From Elizabethkingia meningoseptica_A (lineage in GTDB: Bacteria > Bacteroidota > Bacteroidia > Flavobacteriales > Weeksellaceae), in assembly GCF_045762675.1 (NCBI RefSeq), contig NZ_JBJDLK010000002.1:1-64000 (forward strand): a DNA stretch of 64,000 nt, in the 5' to 3' direction. The translations under genes and the position numbers were made by a program. Each line of letters opens with the position of its first letter. The stretch's first letter is position 1. Shown here piece after piece: positions 48,781-58,549 of the stretch. Below the pieces are notes generated by a model that was given only the letters and a program-made list of their open reading frames with translations, did no database searches and was not told where the DNA came from.

Positions 48781-51700
48781 TTATACTGTTTCTGTAATGT
48801 CTTTTACGTTACCTGTTCTTTTCAATACACCCCAGCTTTGTAATTCTCCTTTCAGGGCTTTTCTAAGTGATCTGAATAATACAACCAGCATTAACCAGCG
48901 GTAAATAATCCGCTGAGGAATCAGCCAGATAATCTTCATAAAACTTGCTTTTTCCATAATCAGAGCAAAGCCTAAAGCCAATGCATCTACAATAAGGAAT
49001 AACAAATAGTAAGTTCCTATTTTTTCCGCACTCCCTGTAAACAATCCTATTATCATTAACAAGTCTGCCAATGGGGAGAAAAACGGTATAATATATTTGA
49101 AAACCAACATATCCGGCAATGCAATCATTCCTAATCCTTTAAATTTCGGATTAAAGAAGGCATCTTTATTCTTCCAGAATGTTTGCAACACTCCAAATGT
49201 CCAGCGAAAACGCTGTTTCATAAATTGTTTCAGTTTTTCAGGAGCCTCGGTATAAGCAATTGCTTTGGTTTCATTGCTTACAAAGTAACCTGCCCGCAGA
49301 ATTTTTATCGTAAGATCGCAATCCTCAGCAAGGGTATCGGTACTAAATCCGCCGACTTCTTCAATTACGCTTTTCTTAAACAAACCAATCGCACCGGGAA
49401 CCACAGTAATAGCATTAAATGCTTCAAACGCTCTCCTGTCGAAATTCTGGCTGCCGATATATTCCGTAGACTGCCATTCGGTAATCAGGTTAATTTCATT
49501 ACCTACTTTTACATTTCCTGCAACAGCACCTACATTCTTATCAGCATTACGGTAGATGTTTTCCATCATTTTTCTTACAGCATTTGGCATCAGTTGAGTA
49601 TCGGCATCTATACATACCACATAATCCGATGCAGACTGATCGATCCCGTAATTGAGTGCGGAAGCTTTCCCTCCGTTTTCTTTACTTAGCAGTGTGATCT
49701 GCGGATGATTACTAAATACTTCTCTGGCTCTGTTGAAGGTTTCATCTTTACTTCCATCATCCACAAAAATAATATGGAAATTCGGATAATCACATTTCAG
49801 AAGGTTTGCCAGTGACTTTACGATATTTACTTCTTCGTTATAAGCAGGCACAATAATGTCTACCTGTGGAAATTCGGTTAATGTTACAGGTTGCTGCTTT
49901 TTCTCTTTTTTATAAGAACGGTAAGAATAAACCATCAGCCAGATAAAACGCAGCCCCCCAAGTACCATAAATACGATAAACATAGCAAAGAAAACATAAC
50001 CCAGATAATACCCGCTTATGGCAATTGCGCTGGTTGCCTGAAAAATATAGTATCCTTTTGTTTTAGGTACCGGTGGCATAATCTGATCTTTTTTCATTCC
50101 CAAAAGGTTCGCAACGGTTGTAAAACGGTAACCTTTTTTCTGGAAGTACTCTATGATTTTAGGCAAAGCCTGTACTGTTGCATCCCTTGGTCCGCCGGCA
50201 TCGTGTAATAAAATAATATTACCGTTTCCCTGGTTTTTAATCACCCTGTTTACAATCGTATCTGCATTAAATCCTTTTATTTCTCCGGCCTGCCAGTCTT
50301 CCGGGTCAATACTTTCTCCTACGGTCAGATAATTTCTCTCACGGCTGTCTGCAACAGGAATAATTTCCTGTAAAGTTTCCGGCTCACTATCGGCATTAAA
50401 AGGTGCACGGAATAATATTGTACTATGTCCTGTAATACTTTCAATTAACAAACGCGTTGCATCCATCTCCATTTTGCTTCGGTGTGAACTTACCTCTGCC
50501 ATGTTAGGGTGTGTAAACGTATGGTTTCCTATTTCGTGTCCTTCCCGGTAAATACGTTTTACCAACGGAATATTCTGTTCAGCCTGAATTCCTACCAAAA
50601 AGAATGTTGCCGGAACTTTATATTTGGAGAGGATATCCAGAATCTTTGGCGTATACTCCGGATCCGGCCCGTCGTCAAAAGTAAGTACCATCACTTTTTC
50701 ATTATCCTTTGGCTTACCCCATTTTTTCACCACAAACATAGATGGAAGTTTCACATACTGCTCATCCGTGATCAGCATATGATCTTTATCAATAACCGGT
50801 TTTATCAAACCCGTATCAGGCCGTGAAGCCACATCCAGAATTTCACCTTCTCCCATATAGTCAACATCCGAGCTACTGGCTACGTGCTGTAATTTGGTAA
50901 AATCGAATTGCAGCATACTGTTTTTACTGACATCTTTTTTATAAAAACTCCACAGCCTGTTGTCTTCACTTCCTAAACGCCATAATACAGTACCACCCAA
51001 TCCGTATTCGGCAGCAAATCTTAATGTATTAAAATTAGTGGCCGCATCAGTAAATTCTACATGGTGGGCATTTCCGTCTGCATCGGTATAGTTGTAATGC
51101 AGGTTGTACGTATCCGGATCGAAAATAACTTTTGCATTGGTTTCTCTCGCAGTAGATAAGGCTTCCTGATAAGTTACATCAGTTGCTTTTTTACCTCCGG
51201 CCTTCCAGTCGTAGCCATACCCTGCCATTCCCAATACTATTTTTTCAGAAGGAATATTTTTGGCTACCTGATCAACTGCTGCCTGAATCCATTTCTGACT
51301 GGAAACAGGTCCCGGCTTAGAATCATTACTAAACTCATCATACGCCATCAGGAATATATAATCATTATATCTGTTAAGCTGATCATAGTTATAGTCCTCA
51401 TTAAAAGGCATTACATCCTGAGTAACCAATAATCCTTCCTTGTGGAAAGCATTATAAAGGTTTTTCTGAAAATTGATCAACGGCTCATTTGTAGGTTCCG
51501 ATAAATTCTCCAGATCGATATTAATCCCATTGAAATCATTGCTTTTTACATAAAACAACAGATCTTTGATAAATTGTGCCTGTTTTTTCTGATCTGTCAG
51601 AATAATGTGGATTCCTCTTGGATCAAAATCACCTTTGTAATTATTTGACAACATCGGCAGGACTTTAACTTTGGATGCTTTAATAAGATTAAACCCCCGT

Positions 51701-52161
51701 TTATCAATATCCAGCTGTAATTTTCCGTCAGGATGGATGAAAAACCATTCCGGAATAATCATATTCAGTTTATTGATACTTCTTCTGAGTGAAAAATAAG
51801 ACTGTGCATCCCATGCAACATAATATGCAGCACGTATAGGCGCAGCCATATCATAATTAATGGATGCTGCTTTCAGTTTAGAACTGTGATTGTCAAGTCC
51901 TTTTTTCTGGTGCTTTTTAATATATTCTCTGAATCCCTGATATTTACGGATAGCTTTGTTTTCATTGGCTGTCGTTTTACTTAGAAGGATATTCTGAGAT
52001 ATCTTCCCGGAAGTATTCAGATTAGGAATATTTGGAACAAAAGCTTTCCGAAAGGCAATAAATAAGATAATGCCAGCCAGTGCCAGCAAAAAAATAAGAA
52101 TTCTTGACGCCCATTTAAAACGTTTCCATCTTGTAGGGTTATTGGTTTGAAAAATTTGCAT
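48781..52161 (-). CDS. Trifunctional membrane protein: GH18-like, polysaccharide deacetylase and GT2 glycosyltransferase
   Basis: 1126 residues. A membrane helix (about 20-38) leads to an extracytoplasmic GH18-type barrel (about 105-420) with FNGINIDLENL, keeping the catalytic D-x-E (Asp216, Glu218). Next is a CE4/NodB deacetylase (about 485-690): TFDDGPDP (494-501), GNHTFTHP (His547, His551), FRAPFN and LLHDAG. After helices near 705-750 comes a cytoplasmic GT2 synthase: VPAYNEE, DAD (852-854), AEDCD (Glu946, Asp947) and QRFRW (983-987), then several helices. One chain could thus polymerise, deacetylate and trim an N-acetylglucosamine-type polysaccharide. Domain calls are firm; the product is inference. 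Confidence 0.92.
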   Translation of the reverse strand: MQIFQTNNPTRWKRFKWASRILIFLLALAGIILFIAFRKAFVPNIPNLNTSGKISQNILLSKTTANENKAIRKYQGFREYIKKHQKKGLDNHSSKLKAASINYDMAAPIRAAYYVAWDAQSYFSLRRSINKLNMIIPEWFFIHPDGKLQLDIDKRGFNLIKASKVKVLPMLSNNYKGDFDPRGIHIILTDQKKQAQFIKDLLFYVKSNDFNGINIDLENLSEPTNEPLINFQKNLYNAFHKEGLLVTQDVMPFNEDYNYDQLNRYNDYIFLMAYDEFSNDSKPGPVSSQKWIQAAVDQVAKNIPSEKIVLGMAGYGYDWKAGGKKATDVTYQEALSTARETNAKVIFDPDTYNLHYNYTDADGNAHHVEFTDAATNFNTLRFAAEYGLGGTVLWRLGSEDNRLWSFYKKDVSKNSMLQFDFTKLQHVASSSDVDYMGEGEILDVASRPDTGLIKPVIDKDHMLITDEQYVKLPSMFVVKKWGKPKDNEKVMVLTFDDGPDPEYTPKILDILSKYKVPATFFLVGIQAEQNIPLVKRIYREGHEIGNHTFTHPNMAEVSSHRSKMEMDATRLLIESITGHSTILFRAPFNADSEPETLQEIIPVADSRERNYLTVGESIDPEDWQAGEIKGFNADTIVNRVIKNQGNGNIILLHDAGGPRDATVQALPKIIEYFQKKGYRFTTVANLLGMKKDQIMPPVPKTKGYYIFQATSAIAISGYYLGYVFFAMFIVFMVLGGLRFIWLMVYSYRSYKKEKKQQPVTLTEFPQVDIIVPAYNEEVNIVKSLANLLKCDYPNFHIIFVDDGSKDETFNRAREVFSNHPQITLLSKENGGKASALNYGIDQSASDYVVCIDADTQLMPNAVRKMMENIYRNADKNVGAVAGNVKVGNEINLITEWQSTEYIGSQNFDRRAFEAFNAITVVPGAIGLFKKSVIEEVGGFSTDTLAEDCDLTIKILRAGYFVSNETKAIAYTEAPEKLKQFMKQRFRWTFGVLQTFWKNKDAFFNPKFKGLGMIALPDMLVFKYIIPFFSPLADLLMIIGLFTGSAEKIGTYYLLFLIVDALALGFALIMEKASFMKIIWLIPQRIIYRWLMLVVLFRSLRKALKGELQSWGVLKRTGNVKDITETV

Positions 52162-52327
52162 TTAAGTTAATAGCGTTATAGTGATACACAAGGATAATAA
52201 ATGTTATGCCGATTTTAATGATTTATAAAAGTTTATTACTTAATTAACACAGCTTAAAAATAGATTAATGCAAAGGTAAAAGGAAATCGAATTACGTTAA
52301 TTATTTTTTTTAAACTAAATTTGAAGA

Positions 52328-52981
52328 ATGAATTCCTTAACAAAAGAAAATTATCTTAAAGCCCTGTTTCATTTGGCTAATGAAGAAAATGAAATTTCGG
52401 TAAAGGACCTTAGTGATAACCTCGGTATACGGATGCCAAGCGTTAACAGTATGATGAAAAAATTTTCAACCGAAGGCTGGGTTATTTACGAAAGCTATAA
52501 ACCTTTGATTCTTACAGAGGAAGGCAGAAAAAAAGCTGCTCTTATCGTAAGAAAGCACCGTCTTACAGAAATGTTCCTTGTTGAAAAAATGGGATTTGGC
52601 TGGGAAGAAGTTCACGAAATTGCAGAGGAAATTGAACATATACAATCCCCTGTTTTCTTTGCTAAAATCGATGAAATTCTTAATTATCCTAAAACAGACC
52701 CTCACGGTTCTCCTATTCCGGATAAAGAAGGGAATATTATTAAAAATAATTATTTCAAACTCAGTGAATGTAAGATTGGCGATGTTGTAGAATTTGTGGG
52801 ATTAACGGCTTCTTCAGACGATTTTTTAAGATTCCTGAATAATAAAAAACTCCCATTGGGTACCCATATCACAATTCTGGATAATGAGCCTTTCGATGGC
52901 AGCAAGCGGGTGAAGTACAATAAAATGGAAGAAAGCTTCAGCCAGCTGGTTCTGGATAAAATTTTAGTAAAAAAACAATAG
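52328..52981 (+). CDS. DtxR/MntR-family metal-dependent regulator
   Basis: 217 residues. Winged helix (TKENYLKALFHLANEENEIS, GIRMPSVNSMMKKFSTEGWV), a metal-binding dimerisation domain (MFLVEKMGFGWEEVHEIAEE, IEHIQSPVFFAKIDEIL, DPHGSPIP) and a C-terminal FeoA-like SH3 domain (LSECKIGDVVEFVGL). It senses Fe(II) or Mn(II) and would repress uptake genes; no transporter is adjacent, so targets lie elsewhere. Own terminator. Confidence 0.93.
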   Translation: MNSLTKENYLKALFHLANEENEISVKDLSDNLGIRMPSVNSMMKKFSTEGWVIYESYKPLILTEEGRKKAALIVRKHRLTEMFLVEKMGFGWEEVHEIAEEIEHIQSPVFFAKIDEILNYPKTDPHGSPIPDKEGNIIKNNYFKLSECKIGDVVEFVGLTASSDDFLRFLNNKKLPLGTHITILDNEPFDGSKRVKYNKMEESFSQLVLDKILVKKQ

Positions 52982-53004
52982 ATTAATCTACCCATTAAAA
53001 ATAC

Positions 53005-53030
53005 AACCGGAAGAGTTTCTTCCGGTTTTT
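53005..53030 (+). terminator. Terminator of the DtxR-family gene
   Basis: AACCGGAAGA pairs with TCTTCCGGTT around GTT, then a T-run. Confidence 0.9.
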
Positions 53031-53060
53031 TGTGTGTATTATTTATCCTCTGCACAGATA

Positions 53061-53090
53061 AAAAAAAGAGACCGGATTTTTCCGGCCTCT
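53061..53090 (-). terminator. Terminator of the gyrA-TPR transcript
   Basis: AGAGACCGGA (53067-53076) pairs with TCCGGCCTCT (53081-53090), one mismatch, then seven T on the minus strand. Confidence 0.88.
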
Positions 53091-53118
53091 TCTCTATTTT
53101 AAAACTTAATGATTAAGC

Positions 53119-54486
53119 TTATTTGCTTACTTTAAGTTCTTTTGCTTTGTCTTGTTTACCCAAGCTGTTATAAACTGTTTTAAGAACATCTACAACTTCA
53201 GCATCACCAGGAGTCAGGCTGTATAGTTTCTCCAGGTATGGTAAAGCTTTTGTAAATCTTACTTTTCTTTCAGCGATAATTTTGTTGGCTTCATCAATTT
53301 TACCAGCTTTTCTTGCAGCATTATAAGCGTCTACAATTCTGGTATCCGCTTTACTGTTCAGGTAAAGGTTGAATACCAATCCCTGTAATGCAGGAACGTA
53401 GTTCTGATCTATTTCCAAAGCTTTTTTAAATGAAGCTTCAGCGTCTGCTGCTGTTGCAGGATTGTTAGACTGAATAACCCCAAGATTAGACCAGTTAAGT
53501 TTATCTCCAGGGTTCTTAGCCACAGCTTCTTTAATTGTCTGCTCTAATTTAGAACTGTCACCAGTTCTAGAGTATGCAGATAACTTAAGATCGTTTAATT
53601 TAGCATTGCCAGGGAATTTAGCGATACCCTTTTCAATTAATGCTACTGCTTCGCTGTTTTTGTTATCATCTAACATCAATGCTGCTGCGGTTTCATATAA
53701 TTCTTCTTCTACGCTCTTTGTAGTTTCTGTTTTAAAGTCTGCATAATCAGGAGATTTCTTCACTAATTCAAATGAAGACTTATCTAAGTTTTCTCTCTGA
53801 TTTGTTTTCTTATTTAATGCGGAATAAGTAGTTCTTACACCTGTATATCCTGAATTAATAAGATCCTGGTAAAGTGCAATAGATTCTGCTTTTTTGTTTC
53901 CTAAAGCATAACTGATTGCTGCATAGTACTTGTAAATTTCATCCGGTTGTCCGGCTGCCTGTAACAAGTCGTTTACCTGGAGGAATTTCTGAGCTGCAAC
54001 AGGATAATTTTTAGCATCGTACTCTTTCTGAGCTTCACCGCTTACTGTATTCAGCATTGGGTTGATTGTCGCTCCAAGATTACCAGTTAATGTAGGTGCA
54101 TATGTTTCTTCTTTTAACTGAAGACCTGCTCCTTCTTTATCTGCCTCCGCTTTTCCTACGAAGTATACTTTATTTTTGTTGTTGTCTTTACCTGTAAAGA
54201 TTTTATTCTTCTTCAAATCAGAAATTTTTGCCAATACAGCTGCTCCTTCCGAAGTTTTTCCTGATTTTATTAAAGCTAAACCTTTTGCATAATAGTACTG
54301 CTCTTGTAATGCAGGCTCTAATAGGTACATTTTCCCCTGTAAAGCACTATCAGCAGCTGATATCTGAGTTAATGCCTCAGCAGCATTTCCTCCGTCTGCG
54401 GCCTTTACAGCATTCTGAATTTCTTTTTTCTGAGCAAAAGCCAGTGATACTGACACTAATGCTGCACTCAAAAGGATTTTTTTCAT
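53119..54486 (-). CDS. Exported TPR protein
   Basis: 455 residues. A signal peptide ends at FAQ (residue 19). The rest is a helical solenoid with TPR-like units (KYYAAISYALGNKKAESIAL, WSNLGVIQSNNPATAADAEA, ALEIDQNYVPALQGLVFNLY). It is 24 bp after gyrA and shares its transcript, a linkage I have seen in related flavobacteria from memory. Function unknown; a periplasmic assembly or scaffold protein is plausible. Confidence 0.85.
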   Translation of the reverse strand: MKKILLSAALVSVSLAFAQKKEIQNAVKAADGGNAAEALTQISAADSALQGKMYLLEPALQEQYYYAKGLALIKSGKTSEGAAVLAKISDLKKNKIFTGKDNNKNKVYFVGKAEADKEGAGLQLKEETYAPTLTGNLGATINPMLNTVSGEAQKEYDAKNYPVAAQKFLQVNDLLQAAGQPDEIYKYYAAISYALGNKKAESIALYQDLINSGYTGVRTTYSALNKKTNQRENLDKSSFELVKKSPDYADFKTETTKSVEEELYETAAALMLDDNKNSEAVALIEKGIAKFPGNAKLNDLKLSAYSRTGDSSKLEQTIKEAVAKNPGDKLNWSNLGVIQSNNPATAADAEASFKKALEIDQNYVPALQGLVFNLYLNSKADTRIVDAYNAARKAGKIDEANKIIAERKVRFTKALPYLEKLYSLTPGDAEVVDVLKTVYNSLGKQDKAKELKVSK

Positions 54487-54510
54487 ATTGTTCTCTATTA
54501 TTAATCTTTA

Positions 54511-57084
54511 TTATTCTTCAATATTATCTGCATCACTTTGCGGAGTATTCTCCTCCGTGATTACGTTATCTGAAGCATTTACAATATCAGTATTTTCAAC
54601 TCCTTCTTCCAGTTCTTCATCTTCTTCTACAGACTTGTCTACTTCAATTTTAGCGATTGCAGCGATCTCATCGTTACCTTTAAGATTGATCAGACGCACC
54701 CCCTGAGTATTTCTACCCATTACACGCATTTCTTCAACGCTCATTCTGATGGCAACCCCGGATTTATTAATAATCATAAGGTCGTGTTCATTAGTAACGT
54801 TATTTATCGCGATTAATTGCCCTGTCTTATCAGTAATATTTAAAGTAATAACTCCTTTACCTCCTCTGTTGGTGATTCTGTAGTCTTCCACAGCGGTACG
54901 TTTACCATATCCTTTTTCAGATACTACCAATACGGTTTCATTCTCTTTATCATTAACAGCAATCATACCGATTACTTCGTCATTATCTTCCATAGTAATA
55001 CCTTTTACCCCGATAGAAGTACGTCCTACGGACCTTACTTTTTCTTCAGGGAAACGGATACATTTACCATTTTTAGTAGCAATCATTATTTCAGAAGTAC
55101 CATCTGTTAATCTTGCACCTAAAAGCTGATCATCTTCACGGATTTCAATAGCATTGATACCATTCACACGTGGTCTGGAATATGCTTCTAATGATGTTTT
55201 CTTGATGGTTCCGTTTTTGGTAATCATCACCACACTCATTTTTTCTACATATTCAGCATTTTTAAGATCATCTGTTCTCAGATATGCTTTGATCTTATCA
55301 TCCGGTTCTATATTGATAAGGTTTTGGATTGCTCTTCCTTTGGAGGTTTTAGAACCTTCAGGAATTTCGAATACCCGTAACCAGTAACACTTACCTTTCT
55401 CAGTAAAGAATAGCATGTACTGGTGGTTGGTTGCTGCAACAATATATTCCAGGAAGTCAGCATCTCTGGTGGTTGCACCACGGTTACCTACACCTCCTCT
55501 GGACTGAACCTTATATTCATTAACCGGTGTTCTCTTAATATATCCTGCATGGGAAATCGTAAGCACTACCTGCTCGTTCGGGATGAAATCTTCAATATTC
55601 ATTTCCCCGCCCGCATAGTCTATTTCTGTTCTTCTTTCATCTCCATACTTGTCTCTTACTTCTATTAATTCATTTTTAATGATTTCATATTGTAACTCAG
55701 GAGTTGCCAGAATATCTTCTAAACGCTTGATTAAGCTCATTATTTCCTCATATTCCTCACGAATCTTATCCAGCTCCATTCCGGTTAATCTCGCTAACCT
55801 TAGGTCAAGGATTGCCTGTGCCTGAATATCAGAAAGTTCGAACTCTTCCATCAATCCGGTCTTCGCTTCCTGAGGATTTGCAGAGTGACGGATAATAGAA
55901 ATTGCCTTATCTAAAGCATCCTGGGTACCGATAACTTTCATAAAGCCTTCAAGAATATGTGCTCTCTCTTTTGCTTTTTTCAGTTCATACTCAGTTCTTC
56001 TGATAATTACTTCATGACGGTGTTCTACAAAGTAGTGGATAATTTCCTTCAGATTTAACTGCTGAGGGCGTCCTGCAACCAATGCAATATTGTTCACACT
56101 GAAAGAAGTTTGTAACGCCGTATATTTATAAAGAAGGTTTAATACCACATTCGGAATAGCATCCATTTTAAGCTCGTAAACAATACGAAGCCCTTTTCTG
56201 TCGGACTCATCACGAATTTCATAAATTCCCGGAATCTTATCTTCTTTTACCAGTTCCGCAGTTCTGGCAATCATCTCAGCCTTATTAACCTGATACGGAA
56301 CTTCAGTTACAATGATCGCATCACGGTTCCCGATCTGCTCAAAGTTTACTTTAGCACGAAGAACAATTCTTCCTCTTCCTGTATGGAAAGCATCTCTTAC
56401 ACCGTCGTAACCATAGATAATACCACCTGTAGGGAAATCCGGTGCAATAATATGCTGCATCAGCTCGTCTATGGTAATTTCTTTGTTATCGATATAAGCG
56501 CAGATAGCGTTAATAGCTTCCGTAAGGTTGTGCGGCGCCATATTGGTTGCCATACCTACTGCAATACCCGAAGTTCCGTTTACTAAAAGTGTCGGAATTC
56601 TTGTAGGCAATACTTTTGGCTCTTGTAACGAGTCGTCGAAGTTATTTTGGAAATCAACTGTTTCTTTATCAAGATCTGATAGAATTTCATCAGAAATCTT
56701 TTTAAGTCTTGCTTCCGTGTAACGCATCGCTGCTGGCGGGTCACCATCCATGGAACCGTAGTTCCCCTGTCCGTCAACCTGCGGGTAGCGGAGTGACCAG
56801 GATTGTGCCATACGCACCATAGCATCATAAACTGAGCTATCTCCGTGCGGGTGATACTTACCTAATACATCCCCAACAATTCTGGCAGACTTTAAGTATT
56901 TTCTGTTAGAAAAAACGCCTAAACCGTACATACCATAAAGTACTCTTCTGTGTACAGGTTTCAGACCGTCTCTTACATCCGGTAATGCTCTGGAAACAAT
57001 AACCGACATCGAATAATCGATGTAAGAGGATTTCATTTCATCAACAATGTTGATAGGAATTAGCTTTTCTCCTTCTGTATTCAT
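54511..57084 (-). CDS. gyrA: DNA gyrase subunit A
   Basis: 857 residues. The catalytic Tyr122 lies in PPAAMRYTEARL. The quinolone-determining region reads GDSSVYDAM, with Ser83 and Asp87 at E. coli numbering, i.e. the unmutated residues. The C-terminal beta-pinwheel has the GyrA-box-like QSRGGVGN and further blades (TNRGGKGV), followed by an acidic tail (about 820-857) that is normal for the phylum. It cuts and rejoins DNA in negative supercoiling with GyrB. Confidence 0.97.
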   Translation of the reverse strand: MNTEGEKLIPINIVDEMKSSYIDYSMSVIVSRALPDVRDGLKPVHRRVLYGMYGLGVFSNRKYLKSARIVGDVLGKYHPHGDSSVYDAMVRMAQSWSLRYPQVDGQGNYGSMDGDPPAAMRYTEARLKKISDEILSDLDKETVDFQNNFDDSLQEPKVLPTRIPTLLVNGTSGIAVGMATNMAPHNLTEAINAICAYIDNKEITIDELMQHIIAPDFPTGGIIYGYDGVRDAFHTGRGRIVLRAKVNFEQIGNRDAIIVTEVPYQVNKAEMIARTAELVKEDKIPGIYEIRDESDRKGLRIVYELKMDAIPNVVLNLLYKYTALQTSFSVNNIALVAGRPQQLNLKEIIHYFVEHRHEVIIRRTEYELKKAKERAHILEGFMKVIGTQDALDKAISIIRHSANPQEAKTGLMEEFELSDIQAQAILDLRLARLTGMELDKIREEYEEIMSLIKRLEDILATPELQYEIIKNELIEVRDKYGDERRTEIDYAGGEMNIEDFIPNEQVVLTISHAGYIKRTPVNEYKVQSRGGVGNRGATTRDADFLEYIVAATNHQYMLFFTEKGKCYWLRVFEIPEGSKTSKGRAIQNLINIEPDDKIKAYLRTDDLKNAEYVEKMSVVMITKNGTIKKTSLEAYSRPRVNGINAIEIREDDQLLGARLTDGTSEIMIATKNGKCIRFPEEKVRSVGRTSIGVKGITMEDNDEVIGMIAVNDKENETVLVVSEKGYGKRTAVEDYRITNRGGKGVITLNITDKTGQLIAINNVTNEHDLMIINKSGVAIRMSVEEMRVMGRNTQGVRLINLKGNDEIAAIAKIEVDKSVEEDEELEEGVENTDIVNASDNVITEENTPQSDADNIEE

Positions 57085-57242
57085 TCTTTATATTTAAAAT
57101 AAACCGGGAAAACCATAAAAAGACAGGTTTTCTCTCTCCTGAAGCTCAGGATTTAAACAATGGGCTAATTTACGTTTTTTTTAACTAATATTGCCTCCGA
57201 AATCAAGCATATTTAAATTTAAAAATCATAAATTTTCTTAAA

Positions 57243-57560
57243 ATGAGTGTCCTTAGTGTTACATTCCATGTTGAAAGTAAAGTACAGCCACAATGGTCTG
57301 ATTTTCTCGAGAAAGAATTTCCCGGTTTAATAGAAAATCTGTACGATCTGGAAAAGTATATATTCTCCGAAGTAAGCAGTAGTTATATTGATGAAGGAAA
57401 GAACTATAACCTGCTGATGATCTTTGGTGGCCATGAAATAAGAGCAGGTTTTCTGCTCAATGAAATGCAGAATTTAAGTGAAATTATTCACGGAAAATTT
57501 TCTCAGGAAGAAGTAATGATCTTTATTACAGAACTCAATCCGATTACTAAAAGATTGTAA
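57243..57560 (+). CDS. DUF4286-family protein
   Basis: 105 residues, cytoplasmic, alpha-beta: SVTFHVESKVQPQWSDFLEK, YNLLMIFGGHEIRAGFLLNE, EEVMIFITELNPITKRL. It matches the small DUF4286 family as I recall it. No catalytic motif. Divergent from gyrA with a 158-bp gap. Confidence 0.72.
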   Translation: MSVLSVTFHVESKVQPQWSDFLEKEFPGLIENLYDLEKYIFSEVSSSYIDEGKNYNLLMIFGGHEIRAGFLLNEMQNLSEIIHGKFSQEEVMIFITELNPITKRL

Positions 57561-57590
57561 TAATAAAAACAGCGAGTATTCCTTAGTAAT

Positions 57591-58386
57591 CTATTTCAGT
57601 AGATCCAGCTCTATCCAGTTGTTATCTGCTGAAATTCTTTTTTTCTCATACAGCTCTATTTCTCTCATCATTTCAGCTTCGGATTTAGTACCATCCCCTG
57701 CAATATCTACCCTTCCAGTCTTAAACTTTCGCATAGGGTCTGACCTATCTTCTTTAACAAGCTTTCTTTGTTGATCCCTATTTATTGTAATGTAAGATAT
57801 TTTATCTTCTGATGCCGGTAAATTTTCAGGGAGTTTTTTCACTTTCACCAAATTTATCATATGAGTCCCTGATTGATCACGGATGGCTATAATCAAACCC
57901 GGAAGTCCTCTGAATTTATATGGTCCGTCAGATATTGGAATTTCGGAAGTAAACCAGGCTTCCCAAGTGCGTCCGCCGAAGTTAGAAATTGCCTTTTGGA
58001 CATGATATGTTCCAATGTTTTTTTTATCCGGAAAGATTTTCCATTTCCAAATATGCTCATCATTAACTTTATATGCATCAAAACCAATTTTTGTAATCAG
58101 TACGGAACTTATTTTTGCATAGTCTTTATAAACTTTATCTGTAACCAGACCTTTCGATAGAAGCGCTTCATCAAATTTAATTTTCAACAGAGAATCTCTT
58201 TCATAAATAGTATTACTATAATAAACAGAATTCTTTGGGCTGACGTCCAGATTCATATACTCTGTTTTCACATCATCCTTTTTTGTTGAATCTTCAACAA
58301 ACTTATACTCGTATTCAAATCTTTGATTTTGAGCATGAAAAAAACAAAAAAGAGTAGAGGAAAAATGAAATTAATAAAGTTTTCAT
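57591..58386 (-). pseudogene. GLPGLI-family gene with a frameshift in its signal peptide
   Basis: The body carries FGGRTWEAWFTSEIPISDGP and YKFRGLPGLIIAI, the GLPGLI signature, in one frame reaching back to QNQRFEYEYKFVEDSTKK. The signal peptide (MKTLLISFFLYSFLFF, from the ATG at 58384-58386) is in another frame. The junction is a run of seven T (seven A at 58338-58344 on the plus strand). With six T the two join as LYSFLFFHAQNQRFEYEY, a proper signal peptide and cleavage site. As read, the gene makes a 23-residue peptide, and a GTG start at 58271 would give a signal-less body. Phase variation, sequencing error or decay are possible. Confidence 0.75.
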
Positions 58387-58493
58387 TTCAGTAGTTTTTA
58401 TAAAGATAATATTATTTCACAATACAATTTCTACTGCATCAGCATAAAATAAAAATTTAACACAGCTCTATTTTTTATAAACGCTGTAAAAAT

Positions 58494-58523
58494 AAATTCC
58501 TCACCTGTATTGGTGAGGAATTT
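58494..58523 (-). terminator. Terminator of the acyl-CoA reductase gene
   Basis: AAATTCCTCACC pairs with GGTGAGGAATTT around TGTATT, with a T-rich tract on the minus strand. It lies right after the reductase stop codon. Confidence 0.85.
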
Positions 58524-58549
58524 AAAATATTTTCAATTTTTAAAGTAAT

